NCBI GenBank assembly: GCA_009869945.1
Contig: WIXG01000065.1
Span: 186,001 to 250,000, forward strand
Reading direction: 5' to 3'
DNA length: 64,000 bases
From: Mesaphorura yosii
Lineage: Eukaryota; Arthropoda; Collembola; Poduromorpha; Tullbergiidae
Of this stretch, positions 1 to 18,401 are shown in pieces. Every line of letters starts with the position of its first letter. The stretch's first letter is position 1. The position numbers and the translations under genes were made by a program. Under the pieces are notes generated by a model that had not been told where the DNA came from, did no database searches, and saw only the letters and a program-made list of their open reading frames with translations.

Positions 1-1146
1 AAGAATTAATCAGCATGAAATTGTGTGAACGTGAAACCGAGCAGAGTACAATGCAAATGTATCATTCAACTTCCGCCCATTATAAAATGTTACTGCCATA
101 AAGCTATTGGAAACTTGAGCTGAATCTCAAATCCCATGAAAGGAAAGTTGGCAAAGTCAAAGCCACAACACAGCCGTAATGAAAACCAGATTTAAGAAAT
201 GTTCGCGATGTATTTAATGCAGAGCAACGAGTAGCCAGGCCAGAAAGCTGTGAACCAGATTCACTTTTACTATCACACGGCACGGCTCAAGTAATTACTT
301 AAGTACTTGCTATCATCGAAGAAATCAAATGAATTAAGGCGGACGAATGAAACCGGTATTAACCAATGTCAATGCCAAAGTCTTTATATATGGAAGTGCT
401 GACCTACAATTCCTGATAAACAGAGACGGTCGTCTATTGCGATTTCAATAGCACACAATTTGACACAGGAGCATTCTTATTGGAGCAGGCACCTACTAAT
501 TTCTATAGCATTTCATTCAGAATTATTAACTTGCTGTACGATCTCGTCTTCACCAAAAACGAACAGAAAAGCGGATTGAAATGCAGAGCACGAAGCACAT
601 TTCCGGGACGGACCCGGAAATGAAACTGCAGATTTCACTTTCCGTAATTTGACATTCGATCCAGTCATTTTAGATTAGAAATCTTCAGCTATATTCCTTC
701 AGTTGAGAATTCATTCGTACCTGCGTTGTGTCGTCTATCAAAGAGTTTTCGACCTGAAATTGGTGGTTTCGGTGATGGTGGCCTTTTCTGGTTCTGCCAA
801 AGTTGTCATAGTAATGTCACGTCGTGGGCCAGTGGAAGAAGAAGCTGTTTGCACAATTCAATGCTATGAAGTTGACAAGTTGAGATCATCGGAGTGGGTT
901 GGTAGTTCCTGAAGGCACTGCATTACATTGGGCATTGGGCGTCTGTGTGCTTAACGATATCATCAGCTGAACATCATCAGTTTAGTTGTCTGCTTTGAAT
1001 CGTCCTGCGCTTCCGCCAACTTGAGGTCATTCCTAAGTTGTAACGTCTTTGAGCTTGGTAAGTTAATGTATGGGATTTTTTAAAAGACGATAGTTAATTA
1101 TGAATTTCATTGTGTAGTGTTAAGCTAGAAACAGAATTCACGAAAA
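1..1146. other. Upstream non-coding region, probable 5' UTR
   Basis: No coding exon is recognisable here; the only ORF (703-912) is short and has no recognisable features. Near 1058-1064 there is a good splice donor (g|gtaagt) ahead of the first coding exon at 1147. The 3' part may therefore hold a non-coding first exon and a 5' UTR intron of the next gene. This is inferred from splice-like sequence only. Confidence 0.4.
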
Positions 1147-2501
1147 ATGGCAGAACAGCCACCATATCAGCCAGGTTTCCCGGAGCAAAAGTATTTCTTT
1201 GAAGATGAGCAGCCACAACCTGTCGTCGTACAGCCAGTAGCAGCTCCACCATCACCGCAATCAGTTTACGTGGGACCACCCGATCGAGACGAAGAGCGAA
1301 ATGTGAGTTATTTTACTGATTGATGATAAGAATGAATTAGTAATGCTCTTAGTCCAATTTCGGATTGTGCCTTGTTTTAGGTTATTGATGGAATCTGGAG
1401 TTGCGGTGCTGGATGCATCAAATACAGTGTTGACGATGTGTTGACGGAGCCAAAACGAAGGAGGAGATTTATCTCGTGGATTTTCGGATCGCTGATTGCT
1501 CAGTTTACTTTCATATGGGTCCTGGTATTCATAATGCAAAGGCCGAACTTGCTCGGGGACGATTTTGAGAAAGAGAAAAACAAAACTCTTCAAAAAATTT
1601 ACGAAAAGCAGCATAGCGCTGGAGATAAAGTAATGAATGAAACCGGTTCAGACTTGGAGCTGTGGCGAGCAATGCCTTTCTTTCCTCTGTAAGTATCATT
1701 GTCACATTTACACCACATTGAAACGTATTCTTATTAATGTCCTCCTTTCTTCAGCATTTTGTACTTTGCTATTATAATTGGTATATTTCGCTGTTGCAAT
1801 TGCGGAAGAAAACCACCCGTGAATTGGATTTTTGTGGTCTTGGCGGTAAGTGCAAGGCAGGGCAGGGCGTATATCACATCAGTCACATCAAAATGGCTTT
1901 ATCTGGATGGTCTCTTTCCATTTTTCTCCTCACAGTACCTTTGTCTTGTGGCCACTTGCATTCTGCTCATATTTACTGTTCCTTACCTTCATGTCATGAT
2001 AGCTGGAGGATTGGTTTCACTCTTCGCTACGTACGCCTGGTTGGCGTCATGCGTATGTGCACAGTGTAACACCATTCGGCAAATCAGTGTCCTTAATTTT
2101 CCCTACTAATTCGCAATTTCTTGTCAGATCGACCTCATGCAAAATGCTTGGAATGGTTATGTGTTTGCACTTATCTCATCCTTTGTGTGTGGCAGTATTT
2201 CAACCGGTTGGTACTATCTTGGTGGATTTGAATTCTTGGTGGGTGGACAGGACTTGGAAGAAGCAAAGCACTTGGCCACCGATATGGGCGCCGTTCCTGG
2301 TGTTGTGATTATGGCGTATTGTACTCTGATGCCACAGGTGAGTGTTGGAATGCTGCTCAATGCTGATTCTCTCCATCAGAAATTAATATTGCATCCCATA
2401 TTGTTTTGCAGTATTTCGTCCATGAACTCCGTCAAGTTTTGCGTGGTCGTCGCTTCGAAGTAAAAGAAGACGAAGCCTGTATCATCTCATGCATCATGTA
2501 A
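1147..2501 (+). CDS. Multipass membrane protein, Bax-inhibitor/lifeguard (TMBIM)-like
   Basis: Six exons: 1147-1302, 1381-1688, 1755-1845, 1936-2052, 2128-2337, 2412-2501. Together they give 323 residues with consistent phases. The N-terminus (about 1-50) is rich in Pro, Gln and Tyr (PPYQPGFPEQ) and cytosolic-looking, like the tails of lifeguard/GRINA proteins. A basic RRRR stretch precedes about six hydrophobic segments near residues 82-104, 150-168, 178-199, 202-224, 233-255 and 281-294. Spacing of a basic loop with a Pro-x-Asn ahead of helix 3 (CGRKPPVNW) resembles the TMBIM fold. That family sits in ER/Golgi/plasma membranes and modulates calcium leak and apoptosis. The family call rests on topology and weak motif resemblance; another four-to-seven-TM family is possible. 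The coding start is the first ATG in the exon and follows an AAAA context. The intron between exons 4 and 5 was placed at gtatgt (2053) because that alone keeps the frame. Confidence 0.5.
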
Positions 2502-5500
2502 TTCAATCGCTGGAGAAGAGTGACTAACCAAAATTGTGAGACGTCTCTAGTTAAAACGTAGCACAAGAATTCCTTTAAATACGAACAGGCAGGCCAGAGA
2601 TTCGTCAGATCTCTGGTTGATGAATTAAGTAAGATTGCTAATGTAATAAGAACTCAATGACAATACTCGGAAAAGATGATACGACATAACGGCATTGCTT
2701 TTAAGATTTAATATTCATCATCGCAAAGAATTTCTAACGAGAAAGTAGCTTTGATGTGGTACGACAAGCAGAGGTCTCTGCATTGCAGTGGATCGTCTTT
2801 GTGGAGGACCGTGCATTATATTTCAATGAATACAGCACATTTTCCATGATTATTACCTCAGTCCAATATCCAAGATCAAAAATGTGCCTAACTCACAACG
2901 CGACGCGACATGACAAGATGCCGACTGAAGCACAAGCAATGGAGCAGCGGACAAAGAGAGGAAGATGAAAGCAGATAGTGAAAGTGCTTTTTTGGGCGCA
3001 CTCCGGTAAAAGAGCGGAAATGAGACTTCATACTTTTCATTTCCTTTACTTTGCTATATTAGCTAGGTACCTTTGTTGTCACCATAGGCAGAGACAGGCT
3101 CGGCGTCCTTTTGAAACTTCTGGAACTCCAGTAGCTCCGATGGCCTGGCCTTTCCCGTGGTTTAGAGCATGGCAAGATCACGATTGAAGTTTTTAGCTTT
3201 GAATTCATACATTCCCATTTAGAACCGGGCCATTTCTTGAGCTTGGACATGGACTGTGTTTGGACGGACTCTGGTCCGGGTGTCCTTACTAATTTGGTTT
3301 TATTCAATTATGGTAAAGTTGGCACCCTTTCTTTCAGTGTCCGTAGACAGGACGGGAATTTTTCATTGTGACCCAGGCCTTTTGTACTTTTATGAAAATT
3401 GAATTTGCAACGTAAGCAAAGGGAGACGGAGACATGAAGACAAGTGAAAAATCTCCGTGCTAGAGTCTTCCAGAATAGTACAAGTTTCGCTCGGCACCAG
3501 AAAGCAGTCTTCACACATCCTAAACGTCAACAATTATGCATCTACTAGTCGTGAACCTAAAATCTTTTGTTCGGTAGGGTCTATTTTAGGATGAAAATAT
3601 TATTTATTTAACGGTGTCAATGCTTCATACTTGCTACTTGCAGAAATTAATGGGCTTACAGTAACAAAACCGTGAAGAAATTCGCCCCAACCGGGCAGAA
3701 TTCGGAAATTGAAAGGTGTAATAAGGCAATAAAGGCACCATTATATCCAAAGTGTGACTTGCTGCTGACAATAAACATAATTTTAGAAGCATCGCCTCAC
3801 TCATCATGGCTTCAACTCCTACGCGCCACGCCGCAGCAGAGCTCGAGGTGGACTCAAAAATTTGCACTCCATTTCCTAAATTATTACGGCATGAATCATA
3901 ACTTTAATGACTTTCCCTTCCTACTCTTAGGCAGCTCGCATTTTGCGAGAAGCACGGACACGAGCAGGAGCAGGAGCATGAAAGAGCTCAATTTCTACTG
4001 CGTCACGCATAGTACTAATACTGCAAGTGATAATAGAGTAATGTAATTTTTAATCATCATAAAAACTGTCATTTCAGTTTTCGCAATAGCAGCTTTGCTG
4101 GTCTACCGTCTAAAAGTTTGGCTATAACCATTGCGAATAGCGACTTGTGACGTGAATTCGCAAAAGCTGAAAAGCGAAAAGGCCATCGGGACTATTTTGC
4201 AAGAATTGTGCTCAATTCTCAAACGCACGAGTGACGTATGCTCGTGATCACTGGCGCTGAGGTTAATTTTATATCCAGGCACGTCCGCGGCATGGCGTTT
4301 TCTAGGCCTACTTCCACAATTCTGCCCTTGCTGACTTCAGAACAGAGAAGCCAGAAATCTAGAAAAGATAAGCCAAGTTTTTAAAAGATGTTGCTTTCCA
4401 GCAGCAGCAGCGCGAACTGCAAAGCAAGGAAGCACTACAATACTTGAGATTTATTTTGTCACTTTCTTCTGACGAAGAAACTTTTCGTAAGCCGGAGTTG
4501 AACTCATTCTTGTGTGTCTTGTCGCTGGTCCAAAGATGTTTTCTATTTTCTTGTGACATGATAAGGAGTCTGAACTCTGAAGGGCTGCGGGGCTTGTATT
4601 CAATTGTGAAATAGTGAAATGATACCGCTGCCGCGTTCTTATTACTATTACTTGTCCCGTGCCGTGCCACGGGCAGCTTCAGGGCCTAAGTTTTTAATCC
4701 TGAGCCTTGCCAGCTCAAATAAATTCGAAATTCAATTCTAAGCAAATAGCAAATAATACAAGAGCTCGGCTAAAAGTAGATGCTTTCTTGTGTTACAGGC
4801 ACAGAAATTTTCGTTCTGATATGTGCTTTACTTGCTCGAAAGCAAGAACTATTGTTTGAGATTTGAGAACGTTATGAAAGATTTATTTGTCTTGACCAGA
4901 TAAGTTGCAAGTCCAAATTCAACTCTGTGGCCAGTCGTAGTCGAAGGTTTTCAGTGAAACAGAGTTCATAGTTCCTAAGTCGAGCGGACTGTCGGCTATT
5001 TATTGACTCAAACTCACACGCTTAAATGATTTATCTCTCGTGCTGGGCATTAAAGCAACGTAAACCTTTACTGCAAAGTGCATGGCCTTCTGGAAGTCTG
5101 CAGTAGACTGAACCGGACTGGAATTACCAGGAAGTGAGCTCGCAGTGGCCATGCCACGTGCGCTGTGCTGTCCCGACGCTTTTGCTCTTACTGTTAATTT
5201 TCGGCGTGAATGAATGAAATGTACAGAGAAAAAGCTGAAGCTTGGACTTCGGCTTCATTCCCGGCTTTCGATCAGAAAGGAAAGTAGAAAGGGCAACTAG
5301 CGACTTGCAAATGGCTTCTGACTTTGCTGGAACATTTTCACTGCAAGTTTTCCACACATGCACTCAGCTCAGCTCGGATGGGGCCGCACTTCGCGCGCAC
5401 ATTGAGTGCAGGATGTGTTTGGAGTTTTATCGGATTAGATTCGAAAAGTCAACAGCTCTTAACTTTAATTCCTTACGCTAACACCAGGCAAAGTATTGTT

Positions 5501-8500
5501 GTAGGAATACTTTTGGCTCGGCTCCGCACATCAACACTTTCCCTTACATCTCCTCCGTACTTAATGGATTGCTTGCCGCCTGACAAGTTGAAGGTTTACA
5601 AGTTTATGCCACGGCACGGTGTTGAAAGCTTGCAGGTGAAAGTCAAACATAGTCACAAAGTAAAAGTGAAAGTATTCACACTCAGGATCCAGGAAGCTTA
5701 ATTCACTAATGCACGAGTGCCTCGAGTCATGCGAGGTATTAACAGTATCATGACTTTGCGAAGCTCGAAGACTCGTCAGCTGCTCAACGTTCAACGTTCT
5801 GTTTGTTTTCAGCCTTTGCATGTGTTTACATTTTACAATCTACTTTCAGACTCCTGCCAATGAATCTTGAATTTTGTCTGCCAACTTCACCCAGATTCAC
5901 CTTAGGCCAGGCCAGGTAAAGCGTGAGGCTCTTCATTATTCATTTAGTTTTGCCTTTCCCTCGCCTTACAAAAGCTAAAAACAGATGCACGTATCAGGTC
6001 ACAACGAATTAAGCCTAGCCGAGGTTTTAATTAAATCTGATGGCCGAGTCTCGACCTTAACGTCATTCATTTCAGGCTTGCCTTTGGATCCGTTGTGACG
6101 ATGTGTCGTTCTGTTGTTTTTGTGAATTTTCAGAAACGAGCATAACGTACACTGGATGCATAGCTTGGAAAATTTCAGCAGTCAGTCAGCAAGAAACTAT
6201 AGCTTGGCTTGCCAAGACTACAATTTTTCTGTCCTGTTCGAAATATTGAATTGGCACACGACAACGGAAATATAAACTCTGCCTTCCAGCCAGGAATGAG
6301 TCGAGCCGAGGCGAGACACTGTTGCGTAGCATCACAAGATGACAGCGTCAGCATGAGAAGCTGTCATGTCTAAATCTGGAAATCTGGAACTGATCCTCTC
6401 GCAAAGTATTGACGTTGAATCGCAGTCAGTCGCAGTCGCGGTCGTGCCATTGCTATGCTACGCTGTCCTCCGAGCTAGACGTTTATTAATTTCAATCTGC
6501 CTGCCCCAAAATTGAATTTATTATTAAAAATACGGTGGAACAACTACGTCATAGACGTGGACGTGGATTCATCTAATCAAATTGTCAAGCCTCCACACGT
6601 GGAGCTTATTTGCAAAATATGCAATCTCCCATGATCGGATTTATGAAGAATTGATTCAATTTGGGACGTGTTGTGCGTTGTATTTTGACAGGACAGACAT
6701 TGATTCGGTTTCTAATTCCATCTGTGAACTGTTGGTCTGGGTTCTTATCGTTAGGAATTCACTGGAAAGAATAGCAGGACTTAAGGACAAAAAGAACCTT
6801 CAAGCCGCTCGTGTCCGAGTGAAGACAGAAAAACTACCACGGATTTGTTAGCATTTCTAAATATTTCTTTCTTGCCAAGAGTTCTAAAGCCGTATGGAAA
6901 TTAGATTGCTAAGAAAAATCTGAAAAATTGTAACTCGTCCAAGGAATTTTCTTGTCAGCTTTCGCAACTCGCGTAATTCATCATCTTCTCTACCTTGCTG
7001 ACAACAATGCCCAAGAGACGCTTTATTCTAAAAGGAAAATACGGCAAATTAAAATTACAAATGAAGTTTTAAGAAATCAGCGTATCCCACTTTCCCTTTT
7101 CCACAGCATAAAATAAGTTGGGGCCTTTCCTATGACAGGAATTTATGCCCGCTGGATCTATCCATCTTTCTTCGAGCATCTCCAACTACGCAGAGCTCCA
7201 CGTTGACGGCTCAGGTAATAATGAATGGAAGAATCCCGACTGAAGTTCTGCTGACGCTCCGTTGCTAGTTGAAAAAACTTGTTTTCCAAATTAATACGAC
7301 ATTAGTTCGCTAGCATTAAAAGGCCCAGTAATATTATAATTAGAGCCTGAAGTACGTCAGCGTCAGCATTCACGAGTCGGAGTCGCTTTAGTCGCAAAGT
7401 AATGAAACAGCACCAGCAACATTAAATTTAGTGTCAACTCAATTCCATCTCATTCGATGCCTGGTTTAATTTCGATTTCATGTCCTGCAAAGTACGCAAT
7501 GTAATTAAGAAGAGTTTTATGCACTTTGCCTCTTCGCTTCGCGTATACTATCGTATATCGTGATGAGCCGTGCGAAACTCGCTCTCCCTTGAATGGAGGC
7601 ATAAAAGTAAAACTAATTTCGAAGATTAACAAATACACCAAAAACTAATAAACAGACTCCAGGCAATGAATACGACAAAGCACAAGTTGATTGTTAATAC
7701 AAAAGCGTAGTAAACTTAAAATAGCCCGAAACAAATTAGTATTTTGTCACGAACTGAAATAATTGAAAGTTTAAGGGCTCACGGAGCTACGTACAACACA
7801 AGATGGGCAATAAACTAGAACTAGAATGAAGCGAGATGATTGCCATCCATAAAAACGTGCCATCGTGTACTTGGTTTCAATTGCAACTCCAACTATATTT
7901 GATTCTGATTTTATGCGAGCGCGGCGCACGCTTTCTTTTATGCTCACGCGTTCAACTTTTTCACCCAACGTGGTAATGCTAAACTCCGTGCCGTGAAAGT
8001 AGCCGTCGCAAAATGGCCAATGGCCATGGCTTTGACAGCAACATCTGGATGTCGTCAGTGACTGTGACAGCTGAAGACGATTTCATAGAATCGTCGCCGT
8101 CGCCATACGTTCAGGATGTGAAAGACACTGGGTACTGAGTTGTCAACATGATGCCAAAAACACAGAAGCAAGCCTGTGCATAGTATCAAATGTAAAAGAT
8201 GTCAATCCTTAGGTTAGAAATAGACCAAGAGCGTAGTCATCTTACGCACACTGCAAGCAATGCAATACAACGACTGCATCTTTATTATTTTAATCTCGGT
8301 TTCTTGAAGTAGTGATCAGTACGGTTTAGAGAAATATAGTTCTATAATTCTGTAAGGTACGTACTTTTGTTTCTCGTTTGCTAAGATTGCTACCATTGAC
8401 ACACGGATGCTGACGTTGATACGGGCAGGACGCATACACGACTACATTCTACTTGTGAACGTAAATTAAGTACCAGCTAGAACGCGCATGTGTATGTGAT

Positions 8501-8823
8501 AATGATGAATTGTTCACAGCAGCACCTTCAGGTTAATTTCGATTCTCTAATGAAGTGTAGATTATACTCCTATTTACTATTCTAGTACACGTAATAACCG
8601 TATGTCAATCAAAATCACTCGATCGCGATCGTGATAACGAGAAGCCAATTTCATCAAAATTGAGTACATATTTCCTTACATAAAATCACAAAATGAAAGG
8701 CGTCTGCGACTCGAATAAAGAGCAAAATGAGATTTTTGATTGTATACAAAACGCTAACGAAATAAAATATAAAACATAAATAAACGCATTAAAAGAGTTT
8801 AGGATTCTAGCTCTGTAATTGTT
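2502..8823. other. Long intergenic region, no gene recognised
   Basis: About 6.3 kb with scattered short ORFs on both strands. None has protein-like composition, splice continuity or similarity that I recognise. The DNA is AT-rich, with short imperfect repeats such as cgcagtcagtcgcagtcgcg near 6421 and gacgtggacgtgga near 6555. It may contain enhancers or unrecognised non-coding RNA, but nothing specific can be supported. Confidence 0.5.
8620..8631. repeat. Perfect 12-bp palindrome cgatcgcgatcg
   Basis: A self-complementary 12-mer lies in the AT-rich stretch about 190 bases beyond the TMEM184 stop codon. Partial matching of the flanks (atcac...gtgat) extends the dyad imperfectly. Its role is unknown; it could be a factor-binding site or chance. 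Confidence 0.5.
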
Positions 8824-14282
<5,459 letters not shown>

Positions 14283-17200
14283 TTTATCGTTCTAAGACAC
14301 GATTAAAGCTTCGTGGTTGGTTGTTTGTTAAATGATGAGACCGAAGAAGTGAATTCTCCACAATTCCCTCCCCGTTGGTGCTGCTTTCTTCGAGATCAGA
14401 CGTTCAGATCCAATGATTCCTAATTTGGGAGAAAAAATACATTCATTAGAATTGAGATGACTGAGTAGTCCGTTTAGCGCCGATCTTATTCTTAATAATT
14501 GCATCCTCACAAGAAATTGTTTGTAGATATACAGTAAATTTGTTTCTTGTCTTACCAAATGGAACTTGGATCTGAACCAGGAGTCGCGTGGTCAATGCGT
14601 CTGGCTGGGAAGCAGATGTCAGTCTAATGTGTATAATGACTTGCAATTGAAGTGGAAGTTGATGGAGATGCAGAGCCAAGCTTTCCGAGGATGAATGAAG
14701 ATTATGGCTATTAAATATTCCACGTCTGTCCACCACAACCACACGAATCACGCACCTCCCACCACAAAACAATTAGGAATTATGACTTTAATCAAGAACC
14801 ACTGTTCCTCTCAGGGTAATCTCAAAAGTTAGTCTTGAAGTAATTTGGTTCGGCTATTGAATCTTGATCTCTTCGACTCCAGGGCAATGGGATCAGAAAG
14901 TCGACGAAATGTAACAAGCCCAGAGCCACCTGTCACCTGTGCCTCAGCTGCAGTTCAGCGTTCAGCAAGTCTTATCTGAGAGTCATTACGTCGATTTAGC
15001 CTAAGCTGCACTTTAATTGCTTAATAGCCCAGCCTCTAGTCGCTATTTCACGTGAACGAGAGTTACCCGTTGATTTGACATAAATGGGAACTCTCCACCA
15101 ACCAAACTGTTAATCTCCTCTATTCGCATATACATGTGTTAGGAATTTGATACGACTGTTATTCGTGAGTCCACATCTGCTTATCAGTACTGCCTGGCCT
15201 GCACAATGTCAGGTAGACAAGGCATTCGCATTCAGTCAAACCCATGACTCATTGTCACTTTTGTCACCTCCGTGAGTGTGACACATTCATAACAATTGGC
15301 ACAGCACAATTTGCAAAGGATAACTGTGTACGCTGCGCTATCGTTGAAGCTAATTAATTGCGTTGCAGTTGCTGGTCCAGGAAATGAGTTGCACAACTTT
15401 CCATCAACATACAAGCCATCCATTCAAATCACCAACTTTTTATCAACTGACGTCGATTTGGCAGCACTTTACAATTGTCATAAAAGGATTTTAAGTTCAC
15501 GTTCACGTTCACGTTCACAAGCTATGATGCAGATTTCGATTTGAGCTCGATGTTTACGACATCTAGAAAGGTGTCAACAATTAGTTAATTACCCTCAATA
15601 AAATTAGGATTGGCGTCAAAACCAAAATTCCACGACTTTTAGAATTATTGACAGCATCAGCAGTAAACCTTTCTTCTACTTTAAATTCCCAACACCTGTT
15701 GTGAAATACAAGACAATATGACGGAGATCTGCTTGTAAAGATTTGCAGACTCTGTGTTCTGTATCTGTATCAGGAGCACGGCTCAGGTTGGGCTAAGAAT
15801 TGGCAAGTTAAGTGGTTTGGTTTAATACCACTGCACACTGCTTTGCGCTACACTACAAAGCTGAAAGCTGTGACTGTAGAATGTGTACCGATTTCCGTAT
15901 GGACGTAAATTGTTTTGGTTTTAGATATAAAGTACAAGAAACAAGATTCGTATCGCATCGTGCGAAACTCGTCACCATTACCGTCACAACACTTCACAGA
16001 ATTCACAGAATGATAGCTCACAGCCACAGCGCAGGGTAAGCACGCACGGGTTCGAGTTCGAGCTCAGCTTCAGCTTTCAAGCTCATTATGAAGAATCATA
16101 ATCATAATACTGCGGTGGTATGGTGGAAAAGAAAAGGTCATTGTTATATATACTTGTTGCATGAAACGAAGGCAATTTTATGCTTGCGGTTACGGCGCGC
16201 GTACTGAGGTGCAAGAGCGAGGTCTGCACAAGATTCCGTCCCAGACGAAGACGTGATTTACTTGATATGAAATGCGAGTGGTCGCGGACGGACGTGAATG
16301 AGAGTTGCAGAACGACCATGGCATGGCAGAATCGCGATTCGCGAACCTCGAATTGCAAGTCTGCAAGTTGAGGCAGCATTTCAAAGCGTACAGGCTCAGG
16401 TTTAGACTCAGTCGAATCACGAATTTTAAAACACATTGTGAGAAATCATGATAGCAGAGAGTAGAAAATGAAGACAGCTTGAGTGAAATACCAGCCAAGC
16501 TTGCACTTGCCTTCGTCCTGGTGTCGGTCGTGCCCTTGTGCTTGATTTTAAAACAGATTTCGAATAATGGGAATTGCATATTGTATCAACAATCAGGTGA
16601 GATTCTGACACTGAGAATGCAAACAAAGTAAAAGCTGCTGCCCCTTTGCAATTCTTCTTGACGCATGGTAAACAAATCCACACAATTATGAGTGCTAAGA
16701 TCTTACATAAAATTCGAAGGCCGTATAATATTGCAATCTATTAACGACAATTCTGGGCATGCCACGTGGAATTGTATCAAGTCCAGCTTCCTGTCCCGAC
16801 TTCAATCTCTCATTCCAAATTGGACCAAATTCCAAAATGTTGAGGGCCGAGCCGCTGAAGTGAAATTTACCGTCAGACTGAAGGTTAAATATATCGTTCG
16901 GGCCGAACCTTCGCATTTTAGGACGTGTAGACCGACGGACTTGTGGACACAATTTCCTGATATGCTAGGCATATGTGCTAGTTGATGGCACATTCCACAG
17001 CTAAGCAAGTAAACTTTAATTGAGGTCTGTTGCCTTTACAGACACGACGTGAGGCTTGCTTTGCTTGTCGTATGTTATCACTTTGTGAGTTCATCTCACA
17101 AAACCTCAATAGCAATGGTGCGCAAATTCAAACCCACTGGTTCTGTTGAGTTCAAATCATTTTAGGATTTTCGAAAACACAGTTGAGCAGTTAGGTGTGT

Positions 17201-17317
17201 TTATTAATTCCCAGCCCAACTTGTGCTTTTATTGTCAGAGACCCTTAATTTCTGAATTCTTACAGAAGATTCGCGTTTCATGTATTTGTGCGCCAGTCTG
17301 TCTCAAACTAAGAAGTC
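14283..17317. other. Intergenic region between TMEM184 and syntaxin-8
   Basis: Divergent intergenic DNA that should hold the promoters of TMEM184 (-) and syntaxin-8 (+). Short ORFs are present on both strands but are neither protein-like nor spliceable. I searched the last 1.5 kb for exons encoding the missing N-terminal Habc bundle of syntaxin-8 and found none. Confidence 0.45.
15495..15518. repeat. (GTTCAC)4 microsatellite
   Basis: Four perfect head-to-tail copies of a 6-bp unit. It lies in intergenic DNA and is a possible polymorphic marker; no function is suggested. Confidence 0.9.
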
Positions 17318-17985
17318 ATGAATCTTGGTCGAGGGAGTGGAGACATGGGTACATCTGGCTGGGGACCGTCTTCTAGCTCGTATCAGTATGGTGAGCGTGA
17401 AGTGGAGGCGGAGGCCACACGTGGATACAGCGTACCACAGCTTCGTCAACAACAGCATCAAGCCATTGAAGGTACAAGTGCAAGTCTAAAAATCCTTACA
17501 TTCTCTTGGAGGCTGAATGGTTCGTTAATTTAGTCCTTGATTGTAATGCAGAACAAGACCGGGGGCTCGAAGCTCTCTCTCAAGTGATTTCCAGGCAGAA
17601 ACAGATAGCCACTGTGATTGGAGAAGAAGTTGAGTATCAAAACGGTGAGTCCCGTAACCGGTTGTCTGAGCGAGCTTTTCATGACATAATCCTAATAATC
17701 CATTGCTTATTCTTTCTTTGTTAGACCTTATCGATGACATCACAGACCATGTAGACCGAACGAGGGACAGGCTGGTCGGGGAAACCAGCAGAGTTAGAAC
17801 CATTGATCGCAAAGACAATACATGCGGTAAGTTGCCACTTCAAGACAAAATATTCGGATATTGAAGACACAAGCATTGTCGAATGCACTTAATGCCTACT
17901 GATTCTTGTTTGCTTGTTTTTAGGATACTGGATAGCCATTATTATACTTCTAATTATAATTGTCATCATCTCTGCTCTGCCATAG
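17318..17985 (+). CDS. STX8: Syntaxin-8-like Qc-SNARE, short form
   Basis: Four exons (17318-17471, 17552-17644, 17725-17826, 17924-17985) encode 136 residues. Residues 38-112 carry the syntaxin-8 core: QLRQQQ, then EEQDRGLEALSQVISRQKQ, then the SNARE heptads with the probable zero-layer glutamine at Q81 (EYQN). A tail anchor follows at about 117-134 (IAIIILLIIIVIIS). Syntaxin-8 supplies the Qc helix of the late-endosomal complex with syntaxin-7, Vti1b and VAMP8, driving homotypic late endosome and lysosome fusion. Family members are normally about 230 residues with an N-terminal Habc bundle. Here an in-frame TAA lies six bases before the ATG and only about 37 Gly/Ser-rich residues precede the conserved part, so the bundle is missing. 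Either an upstream exon escapes detection or this is a short form. A poly(A) signal follows at 18203. Confidence 0.85.
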
Positions 17986-18202
17986 CCATCGTGATGTGAT
18001 ATCGGTCCACTTTATACCTTTGTTGAAGAGAATCCAGAATTGTTAACCATACAGTCGTTAATACTAATTTGATTAATCGCAAAACCGTTTTTGTTCACTA
18101 AAAGTCAACTTGCTGTCGCCTTTACTAATTTTACTAGGTCAGGTTAGAACTTATTCCATACAGAAATTGTATTTATTGTGCCTAAACAAGCTATAAACTG
18201 TA

Positions 18203-18208
18203 AATAAA
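18203..18208 (+). promoter_or_regulatory. Poly(A) signal AATAAA, syntaxin-8
   Basis: A canonical hexamer 218 bases after the stop codon on the same strand. The rest of 17986-18401 is AT-rich 3' UTR or spacer to the convergent SLC17 gene. Confidence 0.6.
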
Positions 18209-18401
18209 ATTCATAACTCGTGTGTGTTTGACATTTGACTTATTGCTTTCACTTTCAGTCACCAAAAGTAAAACAAGAAAAGTAAAGAGGCTTCTAAAAT
18301 GTTGCAGTTCTCCAACACTAGTGCCTCGACTGGGAAAAATTACAGGAACTAAACCTGACAAGTATTATTTAGCTTCCAAACACCTCGTTCTGTGTTCAAG
18401 T

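Noticed and set aside
5242-5821. Overlapping ORFs of 79-125 residues on both strands
   Set aside because: Composition is not protein-like, there are no splice partners, and the frames overlap on opposite strands.
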